Positions 35,510-43,699 of a stretch of DNA of 64,000 nucleotides are shown here, piece by piece. Source of the stretch: Variovorax paradoxus (lineage in GTDB: Bacteria > Pseudomonadota > Gammaproteobacteria > Burkholderiales > Burkholderiaceae_C); the NCBI RefSeq assembly GCF_009755665.1, contig NZ_CP046622.1:4216001-4280000 (forward strand). The letters are read 5' to 3'. The number at the start of each line of letters is the position of its first letter. Position 1 is the first letter of the stretch. The notes beneath the pieces were generated by a model. It was not told the DNA's origin. It saw only the letters and a program-made list of their open reading frames with translations, and ran no database searches. The translations under genes were made by a program, and so were the position numbers.

Positions 35510-35526
35510 GGCGGCAATTTGCCGCC
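35510..35526. promoter_or_regulatory. 17-bp palindrome upstream of aldehyde dehydrogenase
   Basis: GGCGGCAA-T-TTGCCGCC is a perfect palindrome around a central T, 92 bp before the ALDH start at 35418. Likely an operator, though no regulator gene is adjacent. Confidence 0.45.
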
Positions 35527-35590
35527 GGGTGCATAGATTAACCCGAGTTCGCGAAGCCCGCAGGCGCCGGAAAACCGGCCCTTTTTGCCT

Positions 35591-36931
35591 CTACAGGATC
35601 AGCAGCGCGCGGAAGTCGTTGACGTTGGTGTTCGTGGGCCCGGTCACGAACAAATCCCCGATCGCGTCGAAATAGCCGTACGCGTCGTTGCGGTCGAGGT
35701 GGTCCGACAGCTTGCGGCCGGCGGCGGCGGCGCGCGCCAGCGTGTCGGGCGCAACGAAGGCGCCGGCGTTGTCTTCCACGCCGTCGATGCCGTCGGTGTC
35801 CGCCGCCAGCGCCCACACCTGCGGCTGGCCCATGAGCGCGCCGGCCAGGCCCATGCAAAGCTCGCCGGCACGCCCGCCCCTGCCCTTGGCCTGCCCGGGC
35901 TGTCGCGGCCGGATGGTCACGGTGGTTTCGCCGCCCGACAGAATGACGCACGGCCGTGCAAAGGGCTGGCCGCGATTCGCCACGGCACGTGCCAGCGCGG
36001 CGTGCATCTTGCCGACCTCGCGCGATTCGCCTTCGATTTCGTCGCTGAGGATGTGCGCCTCGATACCGGCCTCGCGTGCCGCCTTGGCCGCGGCTTCAAG
36101 CGACTGCTGCGGCGTGGCGATCATGTGGACCTCATGGCCCTTGAACACCGCGTCGCCCGGCTTCGGGGTTTCGAGCGCGCCGCTCTCGAGCTGCGCGCGC
36201 ACCGGCGCCGGCACTTCGATGCCGTAGCGATCGAGGATGGCCAACGCATCGGCGCAGGTGGTGGCGTCCGGAACGGTAGGGCCGCTCGCAATGACGGCCG
36301 CATCGTCGCCGGGCACGTCGCTGATGGTGAGCGTGACCACGCGCGCCGGCGCGCAGGCCGCGGCCAGCCGGCCGCCCTTGATGCGCGAGAGGTGCTTGCG
36401 CACGCAGTTCATTTCGCCGATGTGGGCGCCGCTGTCGAGCAGTTGCTTGTTGATGCGCTGCTTGTCTTCCAGCGTCAGGCCTTCGGCCGGCAGCACCAGC
36501 AGCGACGAACCGCCGCCCGAGATCAGGCACAGCACCAGGTCATCCGCCGTGAGGCCCTGGGTCAGCGCGAGGATGCGTTCGGCCGCCTGCCGGCCCGCCG
36601 CATCGGGCACCGGGTGCGCCGCCTCAACGAGCTCGATGCGCGAGGGCACGCCTTCGGGCCGCGGCGGAATGTGGTCGTAGCGCGTGACGACCAGGCCCGA
36701 CAGCGGCGCGTCGGCCGGCCACAGTGCTTCGAGCGCCTGCACCATCGAGCCTCCCGCCTTGCCCGCGCCGAGCACCAGCGTGCGGCCCTTGGGCGGCTTC
36801 GGCAGATGCGCGCCCAGGGTGGACAAGGGCAATGCGCGGTCGACCGCCACGCGGTAGAGATGTTCGAGGAAGGCGCGCGGTGCTTCGTGCGGGTCGGGGG
36901 TGGGGCCGAAAGAAGGGCTCGATGCGGTCAT
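35591..36931 (-). CDS. Glycerate 2-kinase (MOFRL/TtuD family)
   Basis: 446 residues from the ATG at 36931, which follows GGAGACAAAG; a start at 36949 without a ribosome binding site would add six residues. It has a Gly-rich [19 protein letters not shown] near residue 50, the segment [20 protein letters not shown] near 130, and the C-terminal MOFRL part with [20 protein letters not shown]. It phosphorylates D-glycerate at position 2 with ATP. In the setting of urate and allantoin breakdown, it would channel glyoxylate carbon through tartronate semialdehyde into glycolysis. The next gene upstream on the strand is puuD. Confidence 0.92.
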   Translation of the reverse strand: MTASSPSFGPTPDPHEAPRAFLEHLYRVAVDRALPLSTLGAHLPKPPKGRTLVLGAGKAGGSMVQALEALWPADAPLSGLVVTRYDHIPPRPEGVPSRIELVEAAHPVPDAAGRQAAERILALTQGLTADDLVLCLISGGGSSLLVLPAEGLTLEDKQRINKQLLDSGAHIGEMNCVRKHLSRIKGGRLAAACAPARVVTLTISDVPGDDAAVIASGPTVPDATTCADALAILDRYGIEVPAPVRAQLESGALETPKPGDAVFKGHEVHMIATPQQSLEAAAKAAREAGIEAHILSDEIEGESREVGKMHAALARAVANRGQPFARPCVILSGGETTVTIRPRQPGQAKGRGGRAGELCMGLAGALMGQPQVWALAADTDGIDGVEDNAGAFVAPDTLARAAAAGRKLSDHLDRNDAYGYFDAIGDLFVTGPTNTNVNDFRALLIL

Positions 36932-37015
36932 GGCTTGCTTTGTCTCCATCCGGCGATTGTGCGGCGAACGGCGGCCCGCTCTCTTGACCGCGGTCTATCT
37001 CTTCTGTCTCTCTGC

Positions 37016-38221
37016 CTAGTTCGTCTTGGCGCCGGCCTGGAACCACCGGCCGACCAGCGCGCGCTCTTCGTCCGTCATGCCGGTTGCGTTGTTCATCGGC
37101 ATGATCTTGGTGACCACCACCTGCTGGTAGATGGCCTGGGCATGCGCCGCCACCTGGTCGGGCGTGTCGACACGCACGTTCTTCATTTGCGTGGCCGCGC
37201 CGTGGCACATGAAGCAGCGCTGCTCGAGCACCTTCTGCACGTCCTTGAACGCCACGGCGGGCGCTGCTGCGGCAGCCGCGGGCGCCGCGGCCGGTTCCGG
37301 CTTCATCCAAACGATGGTGAGCCCGAGCACCACGATGCCGATGAGCGCATAGGGCAGCGGGTTGCCCGCGTTGCCGAGCTTGAAACGGTGCCGCACCACG
37401 AAGAACTGGCGAATGGCCGCGCCGCCCAGCATGATGAGCAGCAGCACGATCCAGTTGTACTTGTGCGTGTAGGTAAAGCTGTAGTGGTTGCTCAGCATGG
37501 CAAACAGCACCGGCAGCGTGAAGTAGGTGTTGTGCACGCTGCGCTGCTTGCCGCGCTGACCGTGCACCGGATCGACCGGCCGGCCTTCGCGCAGCGCCTG
37601 CACGTTCTTGCGCTGGCCCGGAATGATCCAGAAGAAGACGTTGCCGCTCATCGTGGTGGCCATCATGGCGCCCACCAGCAGGAAAGCCGCGCGGCCCGCG
37701 AACCACTGGCAGGCGAGCCAGGTGGCGAAGACGATGAAGATGGCGATCAGCACGCCGACGATGGTGTCGCCGTTCTTGCGGCGGCCGAAGATCTGGCAGA
37801 TGCCGTCGTACACCATCCAGAACACGACGAAGAAGGCCAGCGCCACGCCGATGGCCGCGCCGGGCTGCCAGTCCATCTTGCTCTTGTCGATCAGGTACGT
37901 GCTGGCGTTCCACAGGTACGACATGGTGAAGAGAGCAAAGCCCGTGATCCATGTGCTGTAGCTCTCCCAGTACGACCAGTGCAGATGGTCCGGCAGCTTC
38001 TTGGGCGCCAGCGCGTACTTCTGCATGTTGTAGAAGCCCCCGCCGTGCACGGCCCACTGCTCGCCGCCCACGCCCTTGTCCAGTGACTCGGGGTCTTGCG
38101 GCTTTTCGACGCTGTTGTCCAGCATCACGAAGTAGAAGGAGGCACCGATCCAGGCGATGGCGGTGATGACGTGGACCCAGCGCAGCAGCAGGTTGGCCCA
38201 GTCGAGGTAATAGCTTTCCAT
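37016..38221 (-). CDS. puuD: Membrane-bound urate hydroxylase (PuuD) with cytochrome c domain
   Basis: 401 residues. The N-terminal domain has about eight membrane segments: YLDWANLLLRWVHVITAIAW, ASFYFVMLDNS, and HNTYFTLPVLFAMLSNHYSF. The C-terminal domain, after an Ala/Pro-rich linker, has a heme site CFMCH near residue 340 and the axial-Met region KIMPMNNATGMT. It oxidises urate to 5-hydroxyisourate and passes electrons into the respiratory chain, unlike O2-dependent uricase. A TGTATACA site lies 162 bp upstream and a strong hairpin sits in the 5' UTR. Confidence 0.94.
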   Translation of the reverse strand: MESYYLDWANLLLRWVHVITAIAWIGASFYFVMLDNSVEKPQDPESLDKGVGGEQWAVHGGGFYNMQKYALAPKKLPDHLHWSYWESYSTWITGFALFTMSYLWNASTYLIDKSKMDWQPGAAIGVALAFFVVFWMVYDGICQIFGRRKNGDTIVGVLIAIFIVFATWLACQWFAGRAAFLLVGAMMATTMSGNVFFWIIPGQRKNVQALREGRPVDPVHGQRGKQRSVHNTYFTLPVLFAMLSNHYSFTYTHKYNWIVLLLIMLGGAAIRQFFVVRHRFKLGNAGNPLPYALIGIVVLGLTIVWMKPEPAAAPAAAAAAPAVAFKDVQKVLEQRCFMCHGAATQMKNVRVDTPDQVAAHAQAIYQQVVVTKIMPMNNATGMTDEERALVGRWFQAGAKTN

Positions 38222-38240
38222 GTATGTGGTGCTCTCTCTC

Positions 38241-38276
38241 AACCCCTTGGGCGCGTGGGGGCGCCGCAAAGGGGTT
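38241..38276. other. Stem-loop in the puuD 5' untranslated region
   Basis: AACCCCTT (38241-38248) pairs with AAGGGGTT (38269-38276); inside it GGCGC (38250-38254) pairs with GCGCC (38261-38265). It lies 20 bp before the puuD start. It could be an RNA control element or an intergenic repeat; no U-tract follows on the puuD strand. Confidence 0.6.
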
Positions 38277-38382
38277 TCTTCAGCCTGCTCACCACTGCGG
38301 GCGCTGTAAGCAGAGAAAGTGCCGCGAACGCAGGCTCCATGAAATGGGCCTCGCTCCGCTGCGGCTTGTTGTGGACCGAAAG

Positions 38383-38390
38383 TGTATACA
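38383..38390. promoter_or_regulatory. TGTATACA site upstream of puuD
   Basis: The octamer lies in the context AAGTGTATACAGTTTTGG, 162 bp before the puuD start. The same AAGTGTATACAGTT is found at the GntR gene (40232). It is likely a binding site for one of the two FadR-subfamily GntR regulators encoded nearby. Confidence 0.65.
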
Positions 38391-38447
38391 GTTTTGGCAA
38401 GTGGCGGGCTGCTTTTTTTGAAGGCGTTGCCGCCGGGAAAACCCTGT

Positions 38448-39254
38448 TCAACCCAGCGATTGCAACAACTGTGCCGCCACCGCCACGGCAATCACCTCCG
38501 GCTCCTTGCCGGTGATGCCGGGCACGCCGATCGGGCAGGTGATGCGCGCCAGTTCGTCGGGTGTGAAGCCCCGCGCCTCGAGCCGATGGCTGAAGGTGGC
38601 CCACTTGGTCTTGCTGCCGATCAGGCCGATGTAAGGCAGGTCGCCGCGCTCGCGCAGGCGCTTGAGGCAGGCGATGACGATGTCCAGGTCTTCGGCATGG
38701 CTGAAGCTCATGATCAGCACGCGGCTGCCCGGCGCGAGCGCGGCCACGGCGTCTTGCACGGGCTCGGAGTGCTCGGTGTCGATCTGCGCCGGCAGCGCCT
38801 CGGGGAACACGCCGTCGCGGCTGTCGATCCAGCGCACGGTAAACGGCAGGCTGGCCAGCAGCCGCGCGAGCGCCGCGCCCACGTGGCCGCCGCCGAACAG
38901 CGCCACGGGCTTGAGCTGCGCGACCAGCTCTCGCTGCAGCGCCGGCGCATCGGCGGCCGTGATGCGGCGGTACGAGAGAAACACCACGCCGCCACAGCAC
39001 TGGCCCAGGCTCGGGCCGAGCGGGTAGCGCTCGATGCCGTCGATGGCGCGCCGACCCGCGAGCAATTCGCGCGCTTCCTGCGTGGCCTGGAACTCGAGCT
39101 GACCGCCGCCGATGGTGCCCGTGAGCCCTTGGGCCCACACCGCCATCCAGGTGCCGGCCTCGCGCGGCGCCGATCCCTGTGTGGATTCGACGCGCACCAG
39201 CACCGCGTCTTCGTGCGCAAGCCGCGCCAGCAGCTGATCGACCATGCCGTTCAT
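38448..39254 (-). CDS. xdhC: Xanthine dehydrogenase accessory protein XdhC
   Basis: 268 residues behind GAAGG. The N-terminal XdhC domain has GSAPREAGTWMAVW near residue 28 and GTIGGGQLEFQA; the Rossmann part has VALFGGGHVGAALARLLASL near 120 and the C-terminal GLIGSKTKWATFSHRLEARG. XdhC binds molybdenum cofactor, promotes its sulfuration and hands it to XdhB. Here it is encoded beside puuD and not with xdhAB (about 17 kb away). Divergent from a lipoprotein gene, 53 bp apart. Confidence 0.95.
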   Translation of the reverse strand: MNGMVDQLLARLAHEDAVLVRVESTQGSAPREAGTWMAVWAQGLTGTIGGGQLEFQATQEARELLAGRRAIDGIERYPLGPSLGQCCGGVVFLSYRRITAADAPALQRELVAQLKPVALFGGGHVGAALARLLASLPFTVRWIDSRDGVFPEALPAQIDTEHSEPVQDAVAALAPGSRVLIMSFSHAEDLDIVIACLKRLRERGDLPYIGLIGSKTKWATFSHRLEARGFTPDELARITCPIGVPGITGKEPEVIAVAVAAQLLQSLG

Positions 39255-39307
39255 TTCCGATACCTTCGGTTGCGGGGTTGCACGAGACTCACGGTATAAA
39301 CCCGGCG

Positions 39308-39811
39308 ATGAATCGTCAGCTTACGCCGCGCCGCCTTGCCTTGGCGGCATCCGTTCTTTCTTGCGCCCTCTGGCTTGCCGGCTGCGGGAGCACCGGCACT
39401 GTTCCGGGCCAACTGAGCGACTCCAAGACCGAGCGAGGCGGGGCCGGCGCCGCACCGCGCGCATCGAATGCGGCCACCGCGCGCGAGTACCGCCGTGACG
39501 CCGCGCGCCACATCTACGAAGCCAACAGGTCGCGCATCTACAGCGGGCAGCTGCCGCCCCTGCTGTACGCCGTCGGCACGCTGCAGGTCAACCTCGATGC
39601 CGGCGGAAAGGTGGTGTCCCTGCATTGGATGCGCGCGCCCAAGCATGCGCCCGAGGTCATCGCCGAGATCGAACGCTTCGTGCTGCAGGCCGCGCCCTTC
39701 CCTGCGGCCACGCGCCTGGGTGCGGTCACCTGGACCGACACCTGGCTGTGGGACAAGAGCGGGCGTTTTCAGCTCGACACGCTCACCGAAGGCCAGCAAC
39801 AAGGCGACTGA
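39308..39811 (+). CDS. Lipoprotein with TonB-C-like domain, unknown function
   Basis: 167 residues. The signal MNRQLTPRRLALAASVLSCA ends in the lipobox WLAGC. The mature region, GTLQVNLDAGGKVVSLHWMR followed by HAPEVIAEIERFVLQAAPFP, resembles the C-terminal beta-alpha-beta domain seen in TonB-like energy-transducing proteins, without the Pro-rich spacer and the membrane anchor helix. Its location between two genes of urate metabolism may be chance. It converges with uraH, three bases apart. Confidence 0.75.
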   Translation: MNRQLTPRRLALAASVLSCALWLAGCGSTGTVPGQLSDSKTERGGAGAAPRASNAATAREYRRDAARHIYEANRSRIYSGQLPPLLYAVGTLQVNLDAGGKVVSLHWMRAPKHAPEVIAEIERFVLQAAPFPAATRLGAVTWTDTWLWDKSGRFQLDTLTEGQQQGD

Positions 39812-39814
39812 CCC

Positions 39815-40165
39815 TCAGGAGCCGCGGTACGTGGAATAGCTCCACGGGCTCACGAGCAGCGGCACGTGGTAGTGCTGGTCGGTGTGCGCCACGCCGAAGT
39901 CCAGCGACACCTTGTTCAGGAAATTGGGCTCGGGCAGCTTCACGCCGCGCGCCTTGAAATAACCCGCCACGTCGAACACCAGGCGATAGGTGCCGGCCTT
40001 GAGCGAGTTGTTGTCGTAGAGAGGCCCGTCGCTGCGGCCGTCCGAATTCAGCGTGAAACGCTTCACCAGCGTCGCGGTGTCGCCTTGGGTGGTGTACAGC
40101 GCCACCTCCATGCCGGCGGCGGGGCCGCCGTGCATCGTGTCGAGTACGTGGGTGCTCAGGCCCAT
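39815..40165 (-). CDS. uraH: 5-Hydroxyisourate hydrolase (transthyretin-like)
   Basis: 116 residues behind AAGGAG. The start MGLSTHVLDTMHGGPAAGM holds the catalytic His motif and the end SPWSYSTYRGS is the family's diagnostic C-terminal tetrapeptide YRGS. It hydrolyses the 5-hydroxyisourate made by PuuD to 2-oxo-4-hydroxy-4-carboxy-5-ureidoimidazoline, the substrate of UraD. It is divergent from the GntR gene; a TGTATACA site lies 67 bp upstream. Confidence 0.96.
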   Translation of the reverse strand: MGLSTHVLDTMHGGPAAGMEVALYTTQGDTATLVKRFTLNSDGRSDGPLYDNNSLKAGTYRLVFDVAGYFKARGVKLPEPNFLNKVSLDFGVAHTDQHYHVPLLVSPWSYSTYRGS

Positions 40166-40231
40166 GGGGCGCTCCTTCAATGATGGAACGATGAGGTTCC
40201 GGTCGGGGCGGGAAATTCCGGTGGACAAAAG

Positions 40232-40239
40232 TGTATACA
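40232..40239. promoter_or_regulatory. TGTATACA site between uraH and GntR genes
   Basis: The octamer lies in AAGTGTATACAGTTACCG, 22 bp before the GntR start and 67 bp before the uraH start. It shares the flanks GTGGAC and CAGTT with the puuD site. An autoregulatory site is the simplest reading. Confidence 0.7.
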
Positions 40240-40260
40240 GTTACCGCCTTTGGGTCTATC

Positions 40261-40935
40261 ATGAAAAACATGGAGTCCTCCACCACCCGTTCGATCGTCG
40301 ACGCGCTCACCAAGGCCATCGTCGAACACCGGCTACAGCCCGGCACCAAGCTGGCAGAGCAAAAGCTGGCCGACCACTTCGGTGTGTCGCGCACGCTGGT
40401 GCGCCAGGCGCTGTTCCAGCTGTCGCAGAACAAGCTCATCCGGCTCGAACCCGCGCGCGGCGCGTTCGTGGCGGCACCGGCGGTCGACGAGGCCCGGCAG
40501 GTGTTCAAGGTGCGGCGCATGCTCGAGGCCGAGATGACGCGCGAGTTCGTGCGCACCGTCACGCCCGCGAAGATCAAGGCGCTGAAGGAACACGTGGCGC
40601 TCGAAAAGTCCGCCGTGTCGGGCGAAGACATTTCGGGCCGCACCGAACTGCTGGGCGACTTTCATGTGCGCATGGCCGAACTCATGGGCAACCAGGTGCT
40701 GGCGCAAATACTCGGCGAGCTGATCTCGCGCTGCGCGCTCATCACGCTCATGTACCAGAGCACCAGCGCGGCCGAGCACTCCAACGACGAGCACGCCGAC
40801 ATCGTGAAGGCGCTGGCCGCACGCGACGAAGAGCGCGCCGTGCGCCTCATGACCGAACACCTGGAACACGTCGAGGCCAACCTCACGTTCGACCGCAAGG
40901 TTCCGACCAACGACATCTCGCTTGCACTGTCCTGA
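40261..40935 (+). CDS. GntR/FadR-subfamily regulator of urate and allantoin catabolism
   Basis: 224 residues. The winged HTH has PGTKLAEQKLADHFGVSRTL and RLEPARGAFVAAP near residues 25-75. The FCD effector domain includes VRRMLEAEMTREFVR, GDFHVRMAELMGNQVLAQIL and EHSNDEHADIVKALAARDE, with the His and Asp residues that bind a metal and an acid ligand. The gene leads an operon with puuE (six bases apart). The TGTATACA site in its own promoter suggests autoregulation. A related GntR protein is encoded at 57717. The ligand is unknown; urate or allantoin breakdown products are candidates. Confidence 0.9.
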   Translation: MKNMESSTTRSIVDALTKAIVEHRLQPGTKLAEQKLADHFGVSRTLVRQALFQLSQNKLIRLEPARGAFVAAPAVDEARQVFKVRRMLEAEMTREFVRTVTPAKIKALKEHVALEKSAVSGEDISGRTELLGDFHVRMAELMGNQVLAQILGELISRCALITLMYQSTSAAEHSNDEHADIVKALAARDEERAVRLMTEHLEHVEANLTFDRKVPTNDISLALS

Positions 40936-40941
40936 ACATCC

Positions 40942-41907
40942 ATGACCGTCTACGACACCACCCTGCCCTACCCGCGCGACCTCGTCGGCTACGGCCGCAA
41001 CCCGCCGCATGCGCAATGGCCCGGCGGCGCGCGCATTGCGGTGCAGTTCGTCCTCAACTACGAAGAGGGCGGCGAGAACGCCACGCTGCACGGCGATGCG
41101 GGCTCGGAGCAGTTCCTTTCCGAGATGTTCAACCCGGCGAGCTTTCCGGACCGGCACATCAGCATGGAAGGCATCTACGAGTACGGCTCGCGTGCCGGCG
41201 TGTGGCGCATCCTGCGCGAATTCGAAAAGCGCGGCCTACCGCTCACGGTGTTCGGCGTGGGCATGGCGCTCGAGCGCTACCCCGAGCTCACCGCCGCCTT
41301 CAAGGAACTCGGCCATGAAATCGCCTGCCACGGCTGGCGCTGGATCCACTATCAGAACCTGGACGAAGCCACCGAGCGCGAGCACATGCGCCTGGGCATG
41401 GAAGCCATCGAAAAGCTGACGGGCGAGCGCGCGCTCGGCTGGTACACCGGCCGCGACAGCCCACGCACCCGGCGCCTGGTGGCCGACTACGGCGGCTTCG
41501 AATACGACAGCGACTACTACGGCGACGACCTGCCCTTCTGGATGAAGGTGCAAAAGACCGACGGCACCGTGGTGCCGCAGCTCATCGTGCCCTACACGCT
41601 CGACTGCAACGACATGCGCTTTGCGCTGCCGCAGGGCTACTCGCACGCCGACCCGTTCTTCCAGTACATGAAGGACACCTTCGACGCGCTCTATGCCGAA
41701 GGCAACCCCGCCGGCGACAACAGCCCCAAGATGATGAGCATCGGCATGCACTGCCGGCTGCTCGGGCGGCCCGGCCGCATTACCGCGCTGCAGCGCTTTC
41801 TCGACCACGTCGGCCAGCACGACCGCGTGTGGGTCTGCCGGCGCGTCGACATCGCGCGCCACTGGAAGCAGGCACACCCCTTCGAATCTGCCGCCTCAGG
41901 AAGCTGA
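40942..41907 (+). CDS. puuE: Allantoinase, polysaccharide deacetylase type (PuuE)
   Basis: 321 residues. The N-terminus YPRDLVGYGRNPPHAQWPGG and the segment YEYGSRAGVWRILREFEKRG are typical for PuuE, together with HEIACHGWRWIHYQ and GWYTGRDSPRTRRLV. It hydrolyses allantoin to allantoate. It belongs to the carbohydrate-esterase fold and not to the metal-dependent amidohydrolase fold of AllB. The next gene begins two bases after its stop. Confidence 0.94.
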   Translation: MTVYDTTLPYPRDLVGYGRNPPHAQWPGGARIAVQFVLNYEEGGENATLHGDAGSEQFLSEMFNPASFPDRHISMEGIYEYGSRAGVWRILREFEKRGLPLTVFGVGMALERYPELTAAFKELGHEIACHGWRWIHYQNLDEATEREHMRLGMEAIEKLTGERALGWYTGRDSPRTRRLVADYGGFEYDSDYYGDDLPFWMKVQKTDGTVVPQLIVPYTLDCNDMRFALPQGYSHADPFFQYMKDTFDALYAEGNPAGDNSPKMMSIGMHCRLLGRPGRITALQRFLDHVGQHDRVWVCRRVDIARHWKQAHPFESAASGS

Positions 41908-41909
41908 CC

Positions 41910-43688
41910 ATGAGCCTCACCATTGCCCAACTCAACGCGGCCGTACCGGCCGAAGCCGTGGCCCTGCTCGACGGCATCTACGAGCACTCGCCCTGGATCG
42001 CGCAGCGCGCACTCGCCGCGCGCCCCTTCCGCTCGCTCGCGCACCTGAAGCATGCGCTGGTGCAGGCGTTGGCGGCTTCGTCGGTTGACGAAAAGATCGG
42101 CCTCATCCGTGCCCACCCCGAGCTCGCCGGCAAGGCCATGGTCAGCAAGACGCTCACGGCCGAATCGACCAACGAGCAGAGCAAGGCCGGCCTCACCGAC
42201 TGCACGCCCGAAGAGTTCGCGAAAATCCAGAAGCTCAACACCGACTACAACGCGAAGTTCGGCTTTCCCTTCATTCTTGCGGTGCGCGGGCCGCGCGGCA
42301 CGGGTCTTTCGAAGCGCGAGATCATCGACACCTTCGAGCGCCGACTGTTCAATCACCCTGAATTCGAACTCGGCGAGGCGCTGCGCAACATTCACCGCAT
42401 TGCCGAGATCCGTCTGGACGACAAGTTCGGCGCCGACATCTCGCTGGGCAACGACGTGTGGGACTGGCACGAGGCACTCTCGGCGCACACCGACCCGGGC
42501 TACGCCGAAAAAGGCCAGCTCACGGTAACCTACCTGACCGATGCGCACCGCGCCTGCGCGCAGCAGATTTCGAGCTGGATGCGCGACTGCGGCTTCGACT
42601 CCGTGCACATCGATGCGGTCGGCAACGTGGTCGGCCGTTACGAAGGCGCAACGCCCGGCGCCAAGACCCTGCTCACCGGCTCGCACTACGACACCGTGCG
42701 CAACGGCGGCAAGTACGACGGGCGGCTGGGCATCTTCGTGCCGATGGCCTGCGTGCGCGAACTCAAGCGCCAGGGCAGGCGCCTGCCCTTCGCCTTCGAG
42801 GTGGTGGGCTTTGCGGAGGAAGAAGGCCAGCGGTACAAGGCCACCTTCCTGGGATCGGGCGCGCTCATCGGCCACTTCGATCCGCGCTGGCTCGACCAGA
42901 AGGACGCCGACGGGATCACCATGCGCGAAGCCATGAAGCATGCGGGCCTGGACGAAGCCGACATTCCGAAGATCCAGCGCGACCCGGCGCGGTACCTCGG
43001 CTTTGTCGAAGTGCACATCGAACAGGGCCCGGTGCTCACCGAGCTCGACCTGCCGCTGGGCATTGTCACGGCCATCAATGGCGGCGTGCGCTACGTGGGC
43101 GAAATCATCGGCACGGCCAGCCATGCTGGCACCACGCCCATGGACCGCCGCCGCGACGCGGCCGCCGCGGTGGCCGAACTCATTCTCTACACCGAGCAGC
43201 GCGCCGCGAAAGACGGCGACTCCGTCGGCACCGTGGGCATGCTCGAAGTGCCCAGCGGTTCGATCAACGTGGTGCCGGGGCGCTGCAAGTTCAGCCTCGA
43301 CCTGCGCGCGCCGAACAATGCGCAGCGCGATGCGCTGGCCGACGATGTGCTGGCCGAACTCAAGGCCATCTGCGAACGCCGAGGCGTGCGGCATGAGCTC
43401 GAAGAAACCATGCGCGCTTCCGCCGCGCCCAGCGCGCCGGACTGGCAGCAGCGCTGGGAAAGAGCGGTCGACGCGTTGGGCATTCCGCTCTTCCGCATGC
43501 CCAGCGGCGCGGGCCACGACGCCATGAAGCTGCACGAGGTGATGCCCCAGGCCATGCTCTTCGTGCGCGGCATCAACTCGGGCATCAGCCACAACCCGCT
43601 CGAATCGAGCACCAACGACGACATCCAGCTCGCAGTGCAGGCCTTCCAGAACCTGCTGGACGACCTCGCCGCCGAACAAGCTCACTGA
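41910..43688 (+). CDS. OHCU decarboxylase - allantoate amidohydrolase fusion
   Basis: 592 residues that join two enzymes. Residues ~1-165 are UraD: MSLTIAQLNAAVPAEAVALL, the catalytic IRAHPELAGKAM and FPFILAVRG. Residues ~175-592 are an AllC-type M20 amidohydrolase with TGSHYDTVRNGGKYDGRLGI, AEEEGQRYKATFLGSGALIG, FVEVHIEQGPVL and SGAGHDAMKLHEV. UraD gives S-allantoin; AllC hydrolyses allantoate to ureidoglycine or ureidoglycolate with loss of ammonia. PuuE, encoded just upstream, supplies the step between, so the fused enzyme brackets it. Both active-site motifs are intact. Confidence 0.95.
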   Translation: MSLTIAQLNAAVPAEAVALLDGIYEHSPWIAQRALAARPFRSLAHLKHALVQALAASSVDEKIGLIRAHPELAGKAMVSKTLTAESTNEQSKAGLTDCTPEEFAKIQKLNTDYNAKFGFPFILAVRGPRGTGLSKREIIDTFERRLFNHPEFELGEALRNIHRIAEIRLDDKFGADISLGNDVWDWHEALSAHTDPGYAEKGQLTVTYLTDAHRACAQQISSWMRDCGFDSVHIDAVGNVVGRYEGATPGAKTLLTGSHYDTVRNGGKYDGRLGIFVPMACVRELKRQGRRLPFAFEVVGFAEEEGQRYKATFLGSGALIGHFDPRWLDQKDADGITMREAMKHAGLDEADIPKIQRDPARYLGFVEVHIEQGPVLTELDLPLGIVTAINGGVRYVGEIIGTASHAGTTPMDRRRDAAAAVAELILYTEQRAAKDGDSVGTVGMLEVPSGSINVVPGRCKFSLDLRAPNNAQRDALADDVLAELKAICERRGVRHELEETMRASAAPSAPDWQQRWERAVDALGIPLFRMPSGAGHDAMKLHEVMPQAMLFVRGINSGISHNPLESSTNDDIQLAVQAFQNLLDDLAAEQAH

Positions 43689-43699
43689 AAAGAAAACAC

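Noticed and set aside
35569..35588. GCCGG-AAAA-CCGGC followed by T-run, terminator-like on plus strand
   Set aside because: Both flanking genes are on the minus strand, so a plus-strand terminator has no evident gene to end; on the minus strand no T-run follows.
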